A stretch of DNA of 62,811 nt from Desulfomonilaceae bacterium (lineage in GTDB: Bacteria; Desulfobacterota; Desulfomonilia; Desulfomonilales; Desulfomonilaceae), in NCBI GenBank assembly GCA_041662605.1, contig JBAZSD010000026.1, forward strand, positions 1 to 62,811. The letters are read 5' to 3'. Shown piece after piece: positions 17,760 to 27,515 of this stretch. The position numbers and the translations under genes were made by a program. How positions within the stretch are numbered: position 1 is the first letter of the stretch; each line of letters starts with the position of its first letter. Below the pieces are notes generated by a model. It had not been told where the DNA came from. It saw nothing but the letters and a program-made list of their open reading frames with translations, and did no database searches.

Positions 17760-19757
17760 TCAGGCCGCTCCAAATTTTATGGCTGTTCTTTCAAGGTCAC
17801 GGATTTGATCCCTTATCTCAGCCGCTTTTTCGAATTCAAGATTTTTAGCAGCCGCAAACATTTCCTTGGTAAGCCTCTTGATAGTGCTTGGAATTTCACT
17901 AACTCTAATTTCAGATCTTTGTTTTTCCGAAGAATCTACGGTGACATAGTCCTGTTCAGACAGAGATGACAATATGTCGTTGATATTCTTTCGAATGCTT
18001 TCCGGGGTTATATTGTGTTCCGCGTTGAACTCCATTTGAAGTTTTCTGCGTCGGCTAGTCTCATCAATTGTTCTCTGTATCGAGTTCGTAATAGTGTCGG
18101 CGTAAAGGATTACCAATCCGTCTATATTTCTGGCAGCCCTGCCGGCTGTTTGTATCAAGGATCGTTCAGATCTGAGGAATCCTTCTTTATCCGCGTCAAG
18201 TATGCCTACTAGAGAAACCTCCGGGATGTCGAGGCCTTCTCGTAGTAGGTTGATACCGATCAACACGTCAAACTTGCCTAATCTAAGATCGCGAATAATT
18301 TCCATTCTTTCGATTGTGTGAATCTCAGAGTGCAGATACTGCACCTTGACACCAAGCCCTGCATAATATTCAGTAAGATCTTCAGCCATTTTCTTGGTTA
18401 ACGTTGTTACCAAGACTCTATGATTCTTTTCTACTCTTCTCCTGATTTCGTGAAGCAGATCATCTACCTGATCTGAGGCCGGGCGAATTTGAATGGCCGG
18501 ATCTATTAGCCCTGTTGGCCTTATTATTTGTTCAGCTATGTGACCGTTTGCTTCAGCCAATTCATATGGCCCTGGTGTGGCCGACACAAATATCGCTTCA
18601 TTGACCAACGCATCGAATTCCTCAAAAGTTAAGGGCCTGTTATCCAAAGCGCTGGGTAACCTGAACCCGTAATCGACCAGAGTTTGCTTTCGAGAGCGGT
18701 CACCGCGATACATGCCCCTTAGTTGCGGTATGCTCACGTGACATTCATCGATCAGGAACAGGGAATCCTTTGGAAAGTATTCCAGCAGGGTAGGTGGTGG
18801 TTGTCCGGGGGCCCTCCCGGTCAAATACCGCGAATAATTCTCTATCCCATTGCAGTATCCCATTTCTTTCAGCATTTCGACGTCGAATCTGGTCCGTTCT
18901 TCGATCCTCTGCGCCTCTATAAATTTACCAGTTGATCTGAAAAACTCCACACGGTCACGCATCTCCTCAAGGATTAGATCAACTGATTTAATTAGTCTTG
19001 ATTTTTCAGTAACGTAGTGGCTAGCTGGATAAATGGCAATCCTGTCAAGCTTGCGGATTACTTTCCCCCTTAGCGGATCGATCTCCGAAATGGCTTCTAC
19101 AGTGTCCCCGAAAAACTCAACTCGAATGGCTCGGTCTTCTTCATAAGCTGGAAAGACTTCTACAACGTCGCCGCGTACTCTGAAAGTCCCCCTATGAAAA
19201 TCTAAGTCGTTACGCAAGTACTGGATCTCCACTAGCTTCTTGAGGATTTCGTCGCGGTCGGTCTCTTCTGTCTGTATGAGATGGACCAGCATATTTTGAT
19301 ATGCTTCTGGTGAACCCAGCCCATAGATACACGAGACAGAGGCGACAATGATGACATCCTTTCTCTCTAGAAGAGACCTGGTGGCTGAATGCCTCATCTT
19401 GTCGATCGTCTCATTAATGCTTGAATCCTTCTCGATGAAAGTGTCCGATTGCGGGATATACGCCTCTGGTTGATAGTAGTCGTAGTATGATACAAAATAT
19501 TCTACGGCGTTATGAGGGAAAAGGTCCTTAAATTCATTAAACAACTGTGCAGCGAGTGTCTTGTTAGGGGCGAGGACGAGAGATGTTTTTCCTGATTGCG
19601 CTATCACATTGGCCATGGTGTATGTTTTGCCGGAGCCTGTCACCCCCAACAGAACCTGAGTCCTTACTCCTGAGTTTACCCCAGCTACTAACTTCTGAAT
19701 CGCCTGAGGCTGATCACCTTGAGGTTGGAAATCTGAAACCAATTGAAAGTCGTTCAT
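17760..19757 (-). CDS. uvrB: Excinuclease ABC subunit B
   Basis: This 665-residue protein is the full family length. It has Walker A GVTGSGKT at about residue 38, the beta-hairpin region with YYQPEAYIP, the DECHVS box, helicase motifs (GRAARN) and a C-terminal UVR domain (LTKEMFAAAKNLEFEKAAEIRDQIRDL) that contacts UvrC. It performs damage verification in nucleotide excision repair. It stands alone and is transcribed against scpB. Confidence 0.98.
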   Translation of the reverse strand: MNDFQLVSDFQPQGDQPQAIQKLVAGVNSGVRTQVLLGVTGSGKTYTMANVIAQSGKTSLVLAPNKTLAAQLFNEFKDLFPHNAVEYFVSYYDYYQPEAYIPQSDTFIEKDSSINETIDKMRHSATRSLLERKDVIIVASVSCIYGLGSPEAYQNMLVHLIQTEETDRDEILKKLVEIQYLRNDLDFHRGTFRVRGDVVEVFPAYEEDRAIRVEFFGDTVEAISEIDPLRGKVIRKLDRIAIYPASHYVTEKSRLIKSVDLILEEMRDRVEFFRSTGKFIEAQRIEERTRFDVEMLKEMGYCNGIENYSRYLTGRAPGQPPPTLLEYFPKDSLFLIDECHVSIPQLRGMYRGDRSRKQTLVDYGFRLPSALDNRPLTFEEFDALVNEAIFVSATPGPYELAEANGHIAEQIIRPTGLIDPAIQIRPASDQVDDLLHEIRRRVEKNHRVLVTTLTKKMAEDLTEYYAGLGVKVQYLHSEIHTIERMEIIRDLRLGKFDVLIGINLLREGLDIPEVSLVGILDADKEGFLRSERSLIQTAGRAARNIDGLVILYADTITNSIQRTIDETSRRRKLQMEFNAEHNITPESIRKNINDILSSLSEQDYVTVDSSEKQRSEIRVSEIPSTIKRLTKEMFAAAKNLEFEKAAEIRDQIRDLERTAIKFGAA

Positions 19758-19788
19758 TTTTGAATTTCTCGGATATGTGTAGAAAGAA

Positions 19789-20367
19789 TCAATCCAGGTT
19801 GGGTTTCAAGATCCTCAACGATGCGTGAATTTCAGATATTACCGACTCCAGGTTTTTGAAGCCTTCGGCCCTGTCTGAAATTATTAGTTGAAGAAATCGA
19901 CTCTCAGTGGAGTAGTATTGGCACAGTTGGGTTAATCTGATCCCTCGTTTGTCTGTATAAGAGTATATGATAAACGCTTGGGCGCCCCCCATGCCGTGAA
20001 CTGCCCCCTCTTTTATAATTTGAGGATCTTTTGTTTCTAACTTGAAATTTTGCTTAAACGCTTTTATGAAAGCAGCAGCGTCAGGCTTACCCTTTTTCAA
20101 ACTCTTTTCTATTGACACGTTGATTCTGAATGATGCTTTCGGATGATAGATGTTCACTTCATTAGCGCTGATCTCGCGAACTTTCATCGTGATCGGGAAT
20201 TTTAAAGAAAATCGCCCCAATGGATCTTTATAGATTCTAAACGCATTCGATTCCTTTGCCGTCACATGACCTTGAAACAATAGACTCAGGACAATTACCA
20301 GCGTAGGAATGGCTGCAAGGAGCCCGGTTATTTCTAGAATCAGTTTTTTCGTTTTACTAATATTCAT
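19789..20367 (-). CDS. Exported hypothetical protein
   Basis: This roughly 192-residue protein has a hydrophobic N-terminal segment (LILEITGLLAAIPTLVIVLSLL), probably a signal anchor. A beta-rich domain follows (FRIYKDPLGRFSLKFPITMKV ... NVSIEKS) that resembles PsbP/DcrB-like extracytoplasmic domains in its pattern. I choose ATG 20367 over 20379, with weak support. It lies just upstream of uvrB and downstream of a second exported protein on the same strand. No specific function can be given. Confidence 0.6.
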   Translation of the reverse strand: MNISKTKKLILEITGLLAAIPTLVIVLSLLFQGHVTAKESNAFRIYKDPLGRFSLKFPITMKVREISANEVNIYHPKASFRINVSIEKSLKKGKPDAAAFIKAFKQNFKLETKDPQIIKEGAVHGMGGAQAFIIYSYTDKRGIRLTQLCQYYSTESRFLQLIISDRAEGFKNLESVISEIHASLRILKPNLD

Positions 20368-20411
20368 AAGAAACTGCACGATAGCAGGCTTTCAAAAGTT
20401 ATAAGCCCAGT

Positions 20412-21299
20412 TTATTCTTTCTTCGAGCCGCGCCCAATATTTTTCATACACTTATCCAGAGAACCTACAGCGATGACAACAATTTGCTGAAAAGCTTTGG
20501 ACACTTTACTGTTGAACCACTGCCCTGTTTCCGATTCCTCGAATTCCAGGAAGGAATCCAGATCCGAACTACTTAGCGATCGATAAGTGTAAGCAAAACA
20601 CACTAGCGCTGTTTGCGCTAATGAATCCGGTTCGTTGGCCCTTGATGGCTGGATGGATTTTTTCTTTGTCTCATTTTCCAGGTTACTTCCGTATGGATCA
20701 TACAGATTTGCAGACCCCAACGACTTAATAATCAACCCTCTAAACAAAATGTTGTTTTCAGAAACCCTCTGGACGCTGATCAGCCGCTCAATAATCTGAC
20801 GCCTTTCGTCGTCAAGACTGGAAGCCGTTCTTCTGCCTTCGCGGATAGCCTTGATAATGTTTGAGGATAAAGCTTCTGTTTGAGCCCGTCCCACTTTTCT
20901 ACCCGTGTTAGATTCATAAAATTTGATAACTTGATCAAGTTTCTCTGTATCCAATTCTTCTTCAAACGAGTTTTCCACAACTTCCAGCAGAGCCTTGGGA
21001 TTGATCTCATCCTTGAGCTTCTCATTGAAATCAAAACGTGTGCGGTTATCCGGAAAAATATCTGCAGGGATGGTTGCTAGAACGGCTGAAGAAAAATTTT
21101 GTATCTGCCCCCGAAGACCCGAAACCCGTATCACTTTCGTCACTAGACGCTCTTGAGCTATTGAAGAAAAAGTCTCTGAGACAAAAGTCAACACAACCAA
21201 GGGAATAACAAAGGTGAGTTTTCTAACTCTCGAACTCGTGAGGCTAAAAAAATACTGTGCAACCACAAACAAGATATCGCCAACTCCTCGCGTCAACAT
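20412..21299 (-). CDS. Exported protein with DUF2059-like repeats
   Basis: This 295-residue protein has an N-terminal hydrophobic signal (KLTFVIPLVVLTFVSETFSSIAQ) and a helical body with two related segments: VIKFYESNTGRKVGRAQTEAL and FLEFEESETGQWFNSKVSKAF. The Phe-Tyr-x-Ser-x-x-Gly pattern recalls DUF2059 proteins, which are periplasmic and of unknown function. It starts 3 bases after the YbgC stop, so it is probably cotranscribed with it. Confidence 0.6.
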   Translation of the reverse strand: MLTRGVGDILFVVAQYFFSLTSSRVRKLTFVIPLVVLTFVSETFSSIAQERLVTKVIRVSGLRGQIQNFSSAVLATIPADIFPDNRTRFDFNEKLKDEINPKALLEVVENSFEEELDTEKLDQVIKFYESNTGRKVGRAQTEALSSNIIKAIREGRRTASSLDDERRQIIERLISVQRVSENNILFRGLIIKSLGSANLYDPYGSNLENETKKKSIQPSRANEPDSLAQTALVCFAYTYRSLSSSDLDSFLEFEESETGQWFNSKVSKAFQQIVVIAVGSLDKCMKNIGRGSKKE

Positions 21300-21302
21300 A
21301 AC

Positions 21303-21731
21303 CTAAAGTTTGTGAAACTCGGAAGGAATCTCCAGCAACTGTCCATCATCACCCACCGCTACAAGGGTTACCGTCGCAGTGACCAGATAATCTCTGGGCT
21401 GTCCCTTTCTGATTATGATCTGTTTGACTACCAGTCTAAAGGTAGTAGTTTTCTCTATCCATGTTCTAATCGCAAGGACGTCTCCTAGCCTGGCAGGCGC
21501 ATGGTACGCAATTTCGATCTTATGAACCATGAATAGGTAACCACGGTTGTGATAATCTACGATACCAACTCCAAGTCGGTCGAATACGTATTCTGAACGG
21601 GCGCGTTCCAGAAACTTCAAGTAATTCGCATGGTATACTACACTCATACAATCAGTGTCTTCATAATAGACAGAGCACTCAAAAACACGTTCTCTAGGAT
21701 TGTGGGTTGGGATTAGGCTCTGATTATCCAA
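21303..21731 (-). CDS. YbgC/FadM-family acyl-CoA thioesterase
   Basis: This 142-residue single hot-dog fold protein contains the family motif YYEDTDCMSVVYHANYLKFLERARSEY, whose Asp (in EDTD) is catalytic. It hydrolyses acyl-CoA thioesters and, where studied, the YbgC type is linked to the Tol-Pal system, but no tol genes are here. Translation starts at TTG 21731, five bases after GAGGAG. It appears to be first in a unit with the DUF2059-like protein. Confidence 0.88.
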   Translation of the reverse strand: MDNQSLIPTHNPRERVFECSVYYEDTDCMSVVYHANYLKFLERARSEYVFDRLGVGIVDYHNRGYLFMVHKIEIAYHAPARLGDVLAIRTWIEKTTTFRLVVKQIIIRKGQPRDYLVTATVTLVAVGDDGQLLEIPSEFHKL

Positions 21732-21848
21732 CTTGACTCCTCATTACAGTTTAACGAAAATGCTATTTATATGAAATCCGAGTGGCGCTTCTCCATTTCT
21801 AGCACAAATCTTTTGATGAATACAGGCCGGCGCTTCATGACCTCAACA

Positions 21849-22622
21849 TCAATCAGAACGCAACCGGACGACATCATGTGAAGAGAAAGCCCCCTGGATC
21901 CTGGTCAATTCCACTAGTGGCTCGTCCAACATGCCTATTGATTTGTGAAATGTCCTGAGAAAACTCCACCATCGAATTAAAGGCCAAACATTTTCGTGGA
22001 TTTTGCTCAATTGTTTGCGCCAATTTTTTAGTATGGCTTGGTCCGGAAGAGGTGGCGCTTCAATTCCATCTGACACCACCCGGATTACCCCGAAAGCCGA
22101 CCCTGCTGATGATGCCCCAATCGCTATGGCGTGGCTTTCCATGTCAACGGCGTGCGCCCCTGAATTCCTGTGTAGCGTTTCCCGATCGGAACGAGCAAAC
22201 ACGGGTTTTGAGGCCGTTACTATCGGAGCTACCCGATATTCAACTCCGGCCCGCGAACACGCTAGCTGCAAACTACTCACGAGCGCTTCAGAGCACTTGT
22301 AGCGGACATTAGGGTTTTCCTGAAGGACAGTCTCGTTCGCTATGAGAATGTGGCCGGGTCTTAGACCTTCTACCAAGGCTCCGCAAGTTCCCACACTGAC
22401 CATTGACAGCGACTTGTCCCCAATGCTTTGGCTGGCCGCTAAAGCTTTTTTAAAGCCGATTCCGGACCTTGTGACCAGAATTCTCTTGCCTTCAAAAAAA
22501 ACTTCACGGTTGGTCGCATGGCCAACTTTCCAACGACGTCTCGTTTCGACCCGTCGGAGAAAGGGAGCCGCCTCCATTCCCATGGCAAATACAAAACAGA
22601 ACATATATTTTTCTTTGTTCAT
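21849..22622 (-). CDS. Nucleoside phosphorylase/MTA-SAH nucleosidase superfamily protein
   Basis: This roughly 257-residue protein opens with FCFVFAMGMEAAPFLRR, then SGIGFKKALAAS, VSVGTCGALVEGLRPGHILI and AVDMESHAIA. These are the base- and ribose-binding elements of the MTAN/phosphorylase family (catalytic Glu in the DMES segment, with VSDG as the late Asp motif). It resembles hopanoid-associated phosphorylases (HpnG-like) as much as MTA nucleosidases. No hpn genes are nearby, so the substrate is open. The start is uncertain (22655, 22622 or 22604), as none has a clear ribosome site. Confidence 0.75.
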   Translation of the reverse strand: MNKEKYMFCFVFAMGMEAAPFLRRVETRRRWKVGHATNREVFFEGKRILVTRSGIGFKKALAASQSIGDKSLSMVSVGTCGALVEGLRPGHILIANETVLQENPNVRYKCSEALVSSLQLACSRAGVEYRVAPIVTASKPVFARSDRETLHRNSGAHAVDMESHAIAIGASSAGSAFGVIRVVSDGIEAPPLPDQAILKNWRKQLSKIHENVWPLIRWWSFLRTFHKSIGMLDEPLVELTRIQGAFSSHDVVRLRSD

Positions 22623-22673
22623 TTGACTGGTCAAAGTATAAGTTAAACAAATCATAAAAGGTAATGAGTTAAA

Positions 22674-23156
22674 ATGTCTAGTATTAAGCTTGACCCGATT
22701 GACAAGGGTATTCTTGTAACCCTACAAAGTGACCTTGTAGCAATACCCGAGCCGTACGCCGCTATGGCCGAGAGTCTGGGTGTTTCCGAAGAAGAAGTGA
22801 TAGGAAGAATTGAACGCTTGATAAAATCGGGAATTATTCGCAGAATTGGCGCTATGATCAGACACATCGAAGCAGGGATAAATTTCAACGGTATGGTCGT
22901 ATGGAAGGTTTCTCCAGACCGAGTTGAAGAGATTGGGACCATGTTTTCTAGTATTCCTGAAGTGACGCATTGTTACGAGAGGCCATCATTCGGCTCCAAG
23001 GGAGGGAACCTTTTTACAATGATACACTCGTCCTCACGAGAGCAGTGCCTGTCTACGATCGAAGAAATGGCCGGAACGGCGGGAATTACTGAATACGAAA
23101 TTCTTTTCAGCGAACGCGAATTGAAAAAAGTCAGCATGACCTATTTTGAAGATTGA
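22674..23156 (+). CDS. ahbB: Siroheme decarboxylase subunit, AhbB type
   Basis: This 160-residue Lrp/AsnC-like protein has an N-terminal winged helix (LGVSEEEVIGRIERLIKSGIIRRIGA) and a C-terminal RAM-like domain. The segments MIRHIEAGINFNGMVVWKV and EVTHCYERP, then NLFTMIHSSSREQC, match AhbB rather than AhbA. AhbA/AhbB decarboxylate siroheme to 12,18-didecarboxysiroheme in the alternative heme pathway of sulfate reducers and archaea. It precedes hemL by 37 bases, and heme synthase AhbD lies at 58168. AhbA and AhbC are not in the window. Confidence 0.85.
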   Translation: MSSIKLDPIDKGILVTLQSDLVAIPEPYAAMAESLGVSEEEVIGRIERLIKSGIIRRIGAMIRHIEAGINFNGMVVWKVSPDRVEEIGTMFSSIPEVTHCYERPSFGSKGGNLFTMIHSSSREQCLSTIEEMAGTAGITEYEILFSERELKKVSMTYFED

Positions 23157-23193
23157 TTAGGAGTTGAAGTTAACTCGCTCAGGAGGCGTAAAA

Positions 23194-24474
23194 TTGACGA
23201 GAAGCAATTCAATTTCCGAAGAACTATATGCCAGGGCCATTAAACGGATTCCCGGGGGAGTGAATTCACCCGTTAGAGCTTTTCGCTCTGTGGGATTGAA
23301 GCCCCGTTTCATAAAATCCGGTAAAGGATGTAAGATTGTTGACGAAGATGGAAATACCTACATTGACTATGTTTGTTCATGGGGTCCACTGATCTTGGGG
23401 CATGCCCATCCCGAAATTCTCGAGGCGCTTGCTTCAACAATGAGCGAAGGAACGTCGTTTGGGGCTCCAACGAGACGCGAAGTAGAGATGGCTGAACTAA
23501 TAGCGGATCTAGTGCCTTCGATTGAAATGGTCAGGCTGGTTAGTTCCGGGACAGAAGCCACCATGAGCGCCATTCGTCTTGCCAGAGGGTACACGGCCAG
23601 GGAGAAGATAATTAAATTTTCAGGTTGCTACCATGGCCACAGCGACGCGCTTTTGGCCAAGGCTGGTTCCGGGGTAGCCACGTTCTCAATTCCTGATTCT
23701 CTGGGCGCTCCCAAAGCCCTCGTTGAACAGACGATAGTCCTTCCCTATAATGACCTGGAATCAGCGAGAAAATGTTTTGAATTATTGCCAAATGATATAG
23801 CCGCAGTAATCGTTGAGCCTGTTGCAGGAAACATGGGCGTGGTGGTTCCCAAAATTGGGTTCTTGGAAGGCCTCCGCAAGTTGTGTTCCGGATATGGATC
23901 GCTTCTGATTTTTGACGAGGTAATAAGTGGATTTAGGGTCGCCATAGGAGGCGCTCAGGAGCTGTATGGAGTCCATCCTGATTTGACTTGTCTAGGAAAA
24001 ATAATCGGAGGGGGCCTGCCTGTTGGGGCGTTTGGAGGACCTCGAGATATAATGGAGTTCCTGGCTCCTGTCGGCGGCGTCTACCAGGCTGGAACCCTCT
24101 CAGGAAATCCGTTGGCCGTAGCCGCCGGGCTGACCACGTTGAAAATTCTAAAAAGAGACAACCCATATCCAGTACTCGAACAGAGATCCGAACAACTGGC
24201 CAAAGGTTTGGAAAGAATATTCTCTGAAAAGGGCGAGAAACACATAATCAACAGAGTGGGCTCATTGTTATCGATATTTTTCGGAATTGATTCTGTCAGC
24301 AACTATGAAGAGGCAATGAATGCGAACAAATCGAAGTTCACCGCGTTTTTCTCTAAAATGCTCGATCAGGGGATTTATCCGGCTCCCTCAGCTTTTGAGG
24401 CGTGGTTTCTGAGTGTCGCCCACGCGGATTCTGACATTGATTATACGCTAGAATGTGCGGAAAAAAGCGTTTGA
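23194..24474 (+). CDS. hemL: Glutamate-1-semialdehyde 2,1-aminomutase
   Basis: This roughly 426-residue PLP enzyme begins at TTG 23194, eight bases after a perfect AGGAGG at 23181. An upstream TTG at 23164 has no such site. Family motifs are RIPGGVNSPVRAF, SSGTEATMSAIRLARG, FDEVISGFR and the PLP lysine in TCLGKIIGGGLPVGAFGG. It makes 5-aminolevulinate from glutamate semialdehyde, the first committed step of tetrapyrrole synthesis by the C5 route. It follows ahbB in one unit. Confidence 0.96.
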   Translation: MTRSNSISEELYARAIKRIPGGVNSPVRAFRSVGLKPRFIKSGKGCKIVDEDGNTYIDYVCSWGPLILGHAHPEILEALASTMSEGTSFGAPTRREVEMAELIADLVPSIEMVRLVSSGTEATMSAIRLARGYTAREKIIKFSGCYHGHSDALLAKAGSGVATFSIPDSLGAPKALVEQTIVLPYNDLESARKCFELLPNDIAAVIVEPVAGNMGVVVPKIGFLEGLRKLCSGYGSLLIFDEVISGFRVAIGGAQELYGVHPDLTCLGKIIGGGLPVGAFGGPRDIMEFLAPVGGVYQAGTLSGNPLAVAAGLTTLKILKRDNPYPVLEQRSEQLAKGLERIFSEKGEKHIINRVGSLLSIFFGIDSVSNYEEAMNANKSKFTAFFSKMLDQGIYPAPSAFEAWFLSVAHADSDIDYTLECAEKSV

Positions 24475-24825
24475 TCCTTTTTGATTTAATACGTTGGCCA
24501 CGAGGCTTAGCCAACAGATTTTGGTGGGAAAAGAATCTTTTCTTGTGATGAAACCGCCCTGTTCACGCGATTGGTAGCACAAAGTAACCAAAGGTAACAC
24601 TTTAATTTCATTGAATTTACTGCCTTGATTTTGATTTTTCTTCATAGTATTGTGAAGGTTGTTTTCAAAGGCTAACCCTTTGTAAACTTTGCTTGGTCAC
24701 ATATAAGCTCTATTCTGAGTTCGCAAAACGTCGACCCGTCAGTTTGAAGCGTAAGAGCGGGTCGGTGGGACCGGAAGGAGCGACATACTAAGTCACACCA
24801 AAGAGTCCATGCAAGGAGGATAATA
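24475..24825. other. Hydrogenase upstream region with a hairpin
   Basis: No gene is present in these 350 bases. A hairpin CGACCCG (about 24732) with CGGGTCG (about 24759) lies in the probable leader of the hydrogenase mRNA. A weak promoter match (TTGTAA at 24680, 16 bases, TATAAG at 24702) lies before it. I could not match the leader to a known riboswitch. A strong ribosome site (AAGGAGGATAATA) ends the stretch. Confidence 0.45.
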
Positions 24826-25761
24826 ATGGACAATCATGTCGATTTGAACGAAAGGTTGGCTTTAAAGGGCGTTTCGCGCCGCGACTTTATGAAGTTCTGC
24901 GGTTTGATGGCGACTGTCCTTGGCCTGCCAATGTCTTTCGCTCCGCGAATTGCCGAGGCCATGCAGAAGAAGAGACCTACTGTGGTTTGGATGCACTTCG
25001 CAGAGTGTACCGGGTGCACTGAGTCGTTCATCAGGACGACCTATCCGTGGGCTGCAGACATTATTCTGGACGTAATAGACTTGGCGTACCATGAGACTAT
25101 CATGGCAGCGGCCGGAGACCAGGCCGAAGAAATTCTTGAAAAAACTGTTAAGGACCAGAAAGGCAAATACTTATGTATTTGTGAGGGCGCGATACCTACC
25201 AAAGACCAGGGTGTTTACGGGAAGGTTCATGGTAAGACATTCCTCGATGTTGCCAACCATGTGTGTAAAGATGCTCTGGCTACAATCTGTGTAGGCGCTT
25301 GCGCGTGTGATGGTGGGGTCCAGGCAGCCAAACCCAACCCGACCGAAGCCAAGAGCGTCGGCGCTGCCACCGGCATTAAAACAGTCAATATTGCTGGTTG
25401 TCCTCCTAACGCCGACAATATGGTCGCCACGATTGTACATTATCTGTTACTCGGTAAGCTCCCTGCATTGGATGACAAGGGCAGGCCGCTGTTTGCTTAT
25501 GGTTATCTGATCCATGATAACTGTCCGAGAAGGGGTCACTTCGAGAACAAAGAATTCGTTAAGCAGTTTGGAGACGAGGGCGCAGCCAAAGGATGGTGCC
25601 TGTATGAAGTTGGATGCGCAGGGCCGGAAACCTACAACAACTGTCCAATAATACAATGGAATCAGGGAACTAACTGGCCGATCCGCGCAGGTCACCCGTG
25701 CATCGGTTGCAGTGAGCCCGGTTTCTGGGACAACATGAGCCCGTTCTATGTCCAGAAATAA
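24826..25761 (+). CDS. Periplasmic [NiFe] hydrogenase small subunit
   Basis: This 311-residue protein has a twin-arginine signal (SRRDFMK at residues 17-23, then a hydrophobic segment ending at about 47), exporting the folded dimer. Iron-sulfur ligands are visible: proximal (AECTGC, CVGACACDGG, IAGCPPN), then HDNCPRR, GCAGPETYNNCP and CIGCSEPGFWD. It ends right after the last cluster with no C-terminal membrane helix, so it is a soluble Desulfovibrio-type group 1 enzyme that would pass electrons to cytochrome c3. The large subunit follows 64 bases downstream. Confidence 0.95.
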   Translation: MDNHVDLNERLALKGVSRRDFMKFCGLMATVLGLPMSFAPRIAEAMQKKRPTVVWMHFAECTGCTESFIRTTYPWAADIILDVIDLAYHETIMAAAGDQAEEILEKTVKDQKGKYLCICEGAIPTKDQGVYGKVHGKTFLDVANHVCKDALATICVGACACDGGVQAAKPNPTEAKSVGAATGIKTVNIAGCPPNADNMVATIVHYLLLGKLPALDDKGRPLFAYGYLIHDNCPRRGHFENKEFVKQFGDEGAAKGWCLYEVGCAGPETYNNCPIIQWNQGTNWPIRAGHPCIGCSEPGFWDNMSPFYVQK

Positions 25762-25825
25762 TTAGATTGGTACCACCGCCAAACTGTTACAACCAATTTG
25801 ATAACCTAATAAGAAGGAGCTAAAC

Positions 25826-27490
25826 ATGGCACGAGTCGTCGTTGACCCAATTCCGAGAATCGAGGGTCACCTACGCATAGAAGTTGAAGTGGAGAATGGT
25901 AAGGTCAAGGACGCCTGGAGCAGCGGGACGCTATTCCGGGGACTTGAGATCATTCTTCAGGGACGCGATCCCCGTGACGCCCACCTGCTTACCCAAAGAT
26001 CATGTGGCGTGTGTACTCTTGTGCACTCTCTCGCGTCAGTCAGAGCAGTTGAAGACGCTCTAAAAATCAAAATCCCACCCAACGCCAGACTAGTCCGAAA
26101 TCTAACGCATGCCGCTCAAAATATGCACGACCATCCGGTGCACTTCTATCAGTTGTGCGCCCTTGACTGGGTTGACGTGGTTTCAGCGTTATCGGCAGAT
26201 CCAGGAAAAACTGCCGACTTGTCAAACGCTGTAAGCGGGAGACCACAGTCCAAGAAGTATTATGAAGGCTTGAAAGGCAAATTAAAGGCGTTTGTTGATT
26301 CGGGCCAACTGGGACCGTTCGCCAACGCGTACTGGGGTCACCCCGCATACAAGCTACCGGCGGAAGCCAACTTGATGGCGGTTGGTCACTATTTGGATAA
26401 CCTCAGACAGCAGGTCCACGCAGCTCAGATGACCGCTATCTGGGGCGCAAAGAACCCGCACCTCCAGGGTCATCTACCTGGTGGAGTCACTGTTGTTGGA
26501 CAACTCGACGCTGACCGCATCGCCCATTATCTATACATGCTGAAAGAACAGATCGCGTTTATAGAGGACGTATACATCCCCGATGTGCTGGCGGTAGCCT
26601 CTTTCTACAAGGATTGGACAAAAATCGGCGGGAACAAAAACTTCTTGGCTTATGGCGATTTCCCAGAGAGCGATAAAGAACCTGAGAGCTTCTACTTCCC
26701 ACGTGGCATGATAGTGGATGGTCAGCTCAAGTCTCTGCCGGTTGATCCGACCAAGATAACCGAAGATGTGACCAGGGCGTGGTATGAAAATGGCGCCCCG
26801 CTCTATCCCGCTGTAGGGGTTACCAAACCTCTTTCCGGAGATGCGCTCAAAGGAGCGGTTCCTGACACCAACTCCAAGGACGGAAAATATACCTGGATGA
26901 AGGCCCCCAGATATGACGGTAAAGTCATGGAGGTAGGTCCGTTGGCCCAGTGCCTCGTTTCTTATGTGGGCGGCAACAAGGAAATCAAAGAAACAACCGA
27001 CATGGTTATGAAGAAGCTTGGAATAGGGCCGGAAGCTTTGATGTCTACCCTAGGCCGAATCGGCGCCAGAGGCATAAAATGCCTAGTTAACGCTAAAGCC
27101 GCCGAAAAGTGGACCATGGAACTCATCGAAAACATCAAGAATGGTGATACTCGCACATTTACCGATTACAAACTTGATGAAACCGTCAATGGCCAGGGCA
27201 TGGGCCTCAATGACGTCGCGAGAGGCTCTTTAGGTCACTGGATCAACATTGAAAAAGGCAAGATCAAGAACTATCAGCAAGTTGTTCCTTCTACCTGGAA
27301 TCTCGGACCAAGAGACGCAAAGGGTCAGAAGAGCGCTGTTGAAAATGCGCTAATAGGCACACCTGTCGCAGACCCCAAGAAACCTCTTGAAGTACTCAGG
27401 ACAGTGCACTCTTTCGATCCTTGTATTGCATGCGCTGTTCATGTGATTGACCCGAAGACAAACGAGATCTACAAGTTTAAAGTGTCTTGA
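25826..27490 (+). CDS. Periplasmic [NiFe] hydrogenase large subunit
   Basis: This 554-residue catalytic subunit binds Ni-Fe through C60 and C63 (RSCGVC) and C533 and C536 (DPCIACAVH). The 15 residues after His539 form the C-terminal extension that a specific protease removes after nickel insertion. A candidate protease is encoded at 61698. All four ligands are Cys codons, so this is not the selenium variant. It has no signal and would be exported with the small subunit. The start has AAGGAG in front, and the gene ends at a strong terminator. Confidence 0.96.
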   Translation: MARVVVDPIPRIEGHLRIEVEVENGKVKDAWSSGTLFRGLEIILQGRDPRDAHLLTQRSCGVCTLVHSLASVRAVEDALKIKIPPNARLVRNLTHAAQNMHDHPVHFYQLCALDWVDVVSALSADPGKTADLSNAVSGRPQSKKYYEGLKGKLKAFVDSGQLGPFANAYWGHPAYKLPAEANLMAVGHYLDNLRQQVHAAQMTAIWGAKNPHLQGHLPGGVTVVGQLDADRIAHYLYMLKEQIAFIEDVYIPDVLAVASFYKDWTKIGGNKNFLAYGDFPESDKEPESFYFPRGMIVDGQLKSLPVDPTKITEDVTRAWYENGAPLYPAVGVTKPLSGDALKGAVPDTNSKDGKYTWMKAPRYDGKVMEVGPLAQCLVSYVGGNKEIKETTDMVMKKLGIGPEALMSTLGRIGARGIKCLVNAKAAEKWTMELIENIKNGDTRTFTDYKLDETVNGQGMGLNDVARGSLGHWINIEKGKIKNYQQVVPSTWNLGPRDAKGQKSAVENALIGTPVADPKKPLEVLRTVHSFDPCIACAVHVIDPKTNEIYKFKVS

Positions 27491-27515
27491 TGTAGATCAC
27501 CGATATTAAACAGAG

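Noticed and set aside
24710..24825. Riboswitch in the hydrogenase leader
   Set aside because: One hairpin is visible, but the conserved bases of c-di-GMP, nickel/cobalt or cobalamin elements are not.
25826..27490. [NiFeSe] hydrogenase
   Set aside because: All four nickel ligand positions are ordinary Cys codons, with no in-frame TGA.
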